This document shows, in pieces, positions 58,791-64,000 of a DNA stretch of 64,000 bases. This DNA comes from Methanobacterium petrolearium. GTDB taxonomy: Archaea; Methanobacteriota; Methanobacteria; Methanobacteriales; Methanobacteriaceae. How positions within the stretch are numbered: position 1 is the first letter of the stretch; every line of letters begins with the position of its first letter. The stretch is from the NCBI RefSeq assembly GCF_017873625.1, contig NZ_JAGGKL010000013.1, forward strand, positions 1 to 64,000, given 5' to 3'. A program made the translations under genes and the position numbers. Below the pieces are notes generated by a model that saw nothing but the letters and a program-made list of their open reading frames with translations, did no database searches and had not been told where the DNA came from.

Positions 58791-59012
58791 GATAAAACCT
58801 TTATTTTAATTTATAAATCGTTCTGTTGATTTAATGATGATGATTTTAACTAAAATATATGGGGGTGATGTTTTTTACACAATGTTTCACGTATTTATTG
58901 TTAAATCTTTTTTTCACATGCCTTACTTTCTATTACATGACTCATAAGTTTTATCTCAATAATCATAACTTTTAAATAAAATGTATTACAAAGTGATGTT
59001 TGGTGATTATGG

Positions 59013-59333
59013 ATGGAAAAACAGTTAGAAACCAAAATAAAAAAAACTTTAGAAAACGTTAAACCGTGGCAAAGAGTCCCCACTTCCTTAGATGGGGTCT
59101 TTCTGATAAAGGCACCTACGAGAGGAGATCAAGAGAGTATAATGGTCGAAATAAACCCTCTAGATGAGTTTGGACGTCCTATAAAAAGGAGGGGGATTTT
59201 TTTGCAGCATAAAATTCAATTAGAAAGGTTTTTAGAAGTTATGCAGGAGTCTCGTCTCATGGACTTTTTAGATACACTGGATGCCATGGCTGGAAGTAGC
59301 AAAAACGAGAACGTGGGAACACTGGAGATATGA
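59013..59333 (+). CDS. Conserved small protein, unknown function
   Basis: 106 residues beginning MEKQLETKIKKTLENVKPWQ, with VPTSLDGVFLIKAPTRGDQE and DEFGRPIKRRGIFLQHKIQL following, then an acidic C-terminal helix (LMDFLDTLDAMAGSSKNENV). The charge pattern suggests a soluble alpha/beta protein. It lies between pelA and tyrA, close to genes that are conserved in this order. GGTGAT is well placed before ATG 59013. I recognise no characterised family. Confidence 0.75.
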   Translation: MEKQLETKIKKTLENVKPWQRVPTSLDGVFLIKAPTRGDQESIMVEINPLDEFGRPIKRRGIFLQHKIQLERFLEVMQESRLMDFLDTLDAMAGSSKNENVGTLEI

Positions 59334-59442
59334 AGAATATGGCATGAACTGAAAGATCGTACTGAATATTAAAATCTGGATATTAGAATAAATCCGGATT
59401 ATGGGATAAATAATATATCCATCTGTTTCTATAGTTAACTCC

Positions 59443-60747
59443 ATGCAGGTAGCAGTTATTGGTGGAACCCGTGGACTGGGAAATTGGATGGCCAACTTCC
59501 TTAAAAAGAAAGGGTGCCAGGTTACCATCACTGGTAGAAATTCTTTAATGGGGGAAACCATTGCTAACAAAATGGGGGCCAGTTACACTTCCAATAATGT
59601 TGAAGCTGCCATAAATGCGGAAATAGTGATATTAGCTGTTCCAATAGAGGTTACTGTTAAAACCATAAAGGAAGTGGCCCCTCATATGCAGGAAGGATCT
59701 TTACTGGTGGATGTGACCTCTGTGAAGGAAAAACCAGCAAAGATCATGTACCAACACGCCCCAGAAGGTGTGGAAGTACTCCCCACCCATCCCATGTTCG
59801 GACCCAGGATCAGATCCCTGGACGGGCAAGTGGTTGTCCTCACACCTCAGGAAAAAGGAAAATGGTACTCTAAAGTGGTCAATTTTCTTGAAAAAGAACA
59901 GGCAAGGGTTTTAGTGACCAAACCAGAATTTCACGATCGGATGATGAGTATTGTTCAGGGGTTAACCCATTTTGCCTACATATCCATTGCCAGCACCATT
60001 GAAAAGATGCAGGTCGATATTAAAGAATCCCGCAAGTTTGCCAGCCCCATTTACAGTCTCATGCTGGACATGATAGCCCGTATTGTTGCCCAAAACCCTT
60101 ACCTGTGCTATTCTATCCAAACACAGAACCGCTACATCCCTGAAGTCCATGAAACATTCCTGGAAACCTTTCAGGATCTCAAATCTATGATCAACCAGGA
60201 AAACCAGGCAGAATTTGTGAAATCCATGAGTGATGCTGCTAAGCACTTAAATGATCTTGAAGCCGCTCTGGGAAGATCAGATAAGGCCATATCTGCCCTG
60301 AGTGCAGAGGTAACCACCCTCAAAAATTCTCTGGGAAAGGAAGTAGGTTTGCGCCACATGTACTCTGGAAAAGTTCACATTGGTGTTTTAGATTCGTTGT
60401 CTCCTGATTTTCTCACATTAAAAGAGAATAATAAAGTCACAACCCTTAAAATTTCTAACATCGAAATTTTAAGTTATGAACAACTACAATCCTGGAAAAT
60501 GAACAATCTTCCAACAAAGACCTTTGATGTTTCGGTTGTTTTACCGGAAAGATCCCAACCAGAAATAATATCACGTACCATTAATTCTCTGGAAGGTATG
60601 GTTGCATCTGAGGTTAAAGATGTTTATCAGGGCAAACAAATTCCAGAAGGGTTTAAAAGCATTACCTTCAGCTGCCAGGTGATTTCTATCACTTTAAAAA
60701 AGAAAGTGGAGGAATTACTAGTGGGTTTTGGTGGCATAATCCGTTAA
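59443..60747 (+). CDS. tyrA: Prephenate dehydrogenase (archaeal TyrA) with extra C-terminal domain
   Basis: 434 residues. VAVIGGTRGLGNWMANFLKK is the NAD(P) Rossmann motif, EIVILAVPIEVTVKTIKEVA near 64 and LVDVTSVKEKPAKIMYQHAP near 88 the active-site side, and VLPTHPMFGPRIRSLDGQVV near 109 holds the catalytic His of TyrA (THPMFGP). Residues 240-300 are a helical segment and the last 75 (TFDVSVVLPERSQPEIISRT) look like a ferredoxin-fold extra domain seen in archaeal homologues. It makes 4-hydroxyphenylpyruvate for tyrosine. Start at ATG 59443 without a strong ribosome site, possibly leaderless. Confidence 0.93.
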   Translation: MQVAVIGGTRGLGNWMANFLKKKGCQVTITGRNSLMGETIANKMGASYTSNNVEAAINAEIVILAVPIEVTVKTIKEVAPHMQEGSLLVDVTSVKEKPAKIMYQHAPEGVEVLPTHPMFGPRIRSLDGQVVVLTPQEKGKWYSKVVNFLEKEQARVLVTKPEFHDRMMSIVQGLTHFAYISIASTIEKMQVDIKESRKFASPIYSLMLDMIARIVAQNPYLCYSIQTQNRYIPEVHETFLETFQDLKSMINQENQAEFVKSMSDAAKHLNDLEAALGRSDKAISALSAEVTTLKNSLGKEVGLRHMYSGKVHIGVLDSLSPDFLTLKENNKVTTLKISNIEILSYEQLQSWKMNNLPTKTFDVSVVLPERSQPEIISRTINSLEGMVASEVKDVYQGKQIPEGFKSITFSCQVISITLKKKVEELLVGFGGIIR

Positions 60748-60926
60748 TTCTATTTTTTATCTTCTTTTCATGTTCATAAAATTATTCTTACCGAAACATT
60801 TATATACTATGATTTACAATGTTAAAGTAACATAAGTTAACTAAATACAAAAACGATTTTTATTTATTTTTTAATACATCTATGGTTTTAATTTAGAATA
60901 TAAAAAAATTTATAGGGGGATTTATC

Positions 60927-63125
<2,199 letters not shown>

Positions 63126-63163
63126 GATGTTTACTCAAATCCCCTACACCCTATAAATCCATT

Positions 63164-63211
63164 AAAGGAGAAGATTCCAATACAATAATATGGGATCTTC
63201 TCCTTTTTTTT
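63164..63211 (+). terminator. Hairpin terminator with T run after the CDC48 gene
   Basis: aaaggagaagat (63164-63175) pairs perfectly with atcttctccttt (63195-63206), with a further t-g and two c-g pairs inside, and a 13-base loop. A run of T bases follows to 63211 and beyond. This is an unusually strong intrinsic-type terminator for this AT-rich window, 39 bp after the stop. Confidence 0.8.
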
Positions 63212-63360
63212 ATTTTTCTAACTCTTTTTTTATTTGGGTCAGGTTAAGTTATGGTCAATTAAACAGGAAGACTATTATATAATTGATAGGGCAAGTATAA
63301 TCTATAATCAAAAAATCAATTATTTATCTAATTATTTAACGAGGATGTAACGGTGATAAA

Positions 63361-64000
63361 ATGCCTTATAAAGTAAAAGATATGGATTTAGCCCCTCAGG
63401 GTAGAAAGAAGATTGAATGGGTCCAGAAACACATGCCGGTACTGGAAACCATTAAAAAACGTTTCGAAAAGGAAAAACCCTTTGAGGGAATTACAATAGG
63501 CTCCTGTTTACATCTGGAACCCAAAACCATTAATCTGGGACTAACTCTCCAGGCTGGAGGGGCAGAAGTCGCAATGACTGGCTGTAACCCACTTTCAACC
63601 CAGGATGATGCCACCGCAGCTGGTGCCAGTTTAGGGCTTAACATGTATGGCTGGAGAGAGCAAACCAACGAAGAATACTACCAGACCATTAACATGGTCC
63701 TGGATCATAAACCCGATGTAATCATAGATGACGGGGCAGACATGATCTTCATGCTCCACAAAGAACGCAGAGATGCGCTGGGAAAAATTAGAGGAGCATG
63801 TGAGGAAACCACCACAGGAATTCACCGTTTGAAATCCATGCACGCTGATGGGGCTCTCAAATTCCCGGTAATAGCAGTTAACGATGCATACACCAAATAC
63901 CTCTTTGATAACCGTTATGGAACCGGACAATCAACCTTTGACTCCATCATGGGATCCACAAACATCCTAATCGCCGGTAAAAACGTAGTGGTATGTGGTT
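63361..64000 (+). CDS. ahcY: S-adenosylhomocysteine (or S-inosylhomocysteine) hydrolase, N-terminal part
   Basis: The first 213 codons are in the window; the rest runs past the right edge. [20 protein letters not shown] starts the adenosylhomocysteinase fold, with [20 protein letters not shown] near 60, TQDDATAAG near 80, [11 protein letters not shown] near 128 and [20 protein letters not shown] near 163 containing the Lys/Asp of the active site, then [19 protein letters not shown], the start of the NAD motif. It recycles the product of SAM methylation; several methanogens use S-inosylhomocysteine instead, so the true substrate is open. GGTGAT precedes ATG 63361. Confidence 0.95.
   Translation, partial: MPYKVKDMDLAPQGRKKIEWVQKHMPVLETIKKRFEKEKPFEGITIGSCLHLEPKTINLGLTLQAGGAEVAMTGCNPLSTQDDATAAGASLGLNMYGWREQTNEEYYQTINMVLDHKPDVIIDDGADMIFMLHKERRDALGKIRGACEETTTGIHRLKSMHADGALKFPVIAVNDAYTKYLFDNRYGTGQSTFDSIMGSTNILIAGKNVVVCG

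Noticed and set aside
58901..59083. Minus-strand 60-codon frame before the 59013 gene
   Set aside because: It overlaps the start of the gene at 59013, which has a good GGTGAT site, and shows no protein-like pattern.

Overview
The window looks like chromosomal DNA from a hydrogenotrophic methanogen of the order Methanobacteriales, most likely Methanobacterium or a close relative. The DNA is AT-rich. The strongest marker is a trpY gene (ACT-domain Trp repressor) divergent from a complete trpEGCFBAD operon with TGTACA-type TRP boxes between them. Supporting markers are an archaeal pelota gene (pelA), a CDC48/VAT ATPase, an archaeal tyrA, an MraY-like glycosyl-phosphate transferase of the kind used for pseudomurein, a giant adhesin-like surface protein with a C-terminal membrane anchor, hypC, and the start of an S-adenosyl(inosyl)homocysteine hydrolase gene. 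Ribosome binding sites are GGAGG or GGTGA types, and TTG and GTG starts are frequent.

Layout. 1-7 kb: a partial Gln-rich repeat protein, two CPBP membrane proteases, a membrane flavodoxin, an SRPBCC protein, a geranylgeranyl-reductase-like flavoprotein, a frameshifted carotenoid-biosynthesis gene and a peroxiredoxin. 7-19 kb: an accessory region with a Cys-rich membrane protein, an aldo/keto reductase with its TetR regulator, a CapA-like protein, an ICMT-like methyltransferase, UspA and a DASS transporter. It also holds a cluster of broken genes: a Cys-containing small gene, an uncharacterised gene with an in-frame TGA, a flavodoxin-fold reductase, a PAS sensor and a small membrane protein. 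19-21.5 kb: a secreted CDGT-repeat protein next to a tandem pair of His-containing membrane proteins, with a shared long promoter motif. 21.8-24 kb: arsenic genes (arsM, arsR, a DGC zinc-binding protein, arsC). 24-32 kb: TrkA, a NYN-domain protein, two GyrI-like proteins, a TMEM175-like channel, methyltransferases, a CDP-alcohol phosphatidyltransferase, and a MarR/flavodoxin/membrane-protein operon with a perfect palindromic operator.

32-39 kb: two P1B metal ATPases (a CopB-like CPH type and a Zn/Cd-like CPC type), a CPBP-zinc ribbon-RDD fusion and tRNA-Ser(CGA). 39-46.5 kb: the trp regulon. 46.5-52.5 kb: hypC, a disulfide oxidoreductase, a GT-B-like protein, and a TrmB regulator divergent from an ABC-2 exporter. 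52.5-64 kb: the giant adhesin, MraY-like protein, pelA, tyrA, CDC48 and ahcY (cut by the window edge).

Two things stand out. First, single-base frameshifts, stops and non-canonical starts are concentrated between about 4 and 19 kb, while 20-64 kb reads cleanly apart from one odd start; this suggests decay of accessory genes or local sequence errors. Second, the 18.8-21.4 kb block has a repeated 41-bp promoter-like element in front of an extracellular Cys/Asp-rich protein, a possible small RNA or peptide, and a pair of DUF4405/cytochrome-b-like membrane proteins. That is unexpected in a lineage regarded as lacking cytochromes, and it is my best candidate for an undescribed system.
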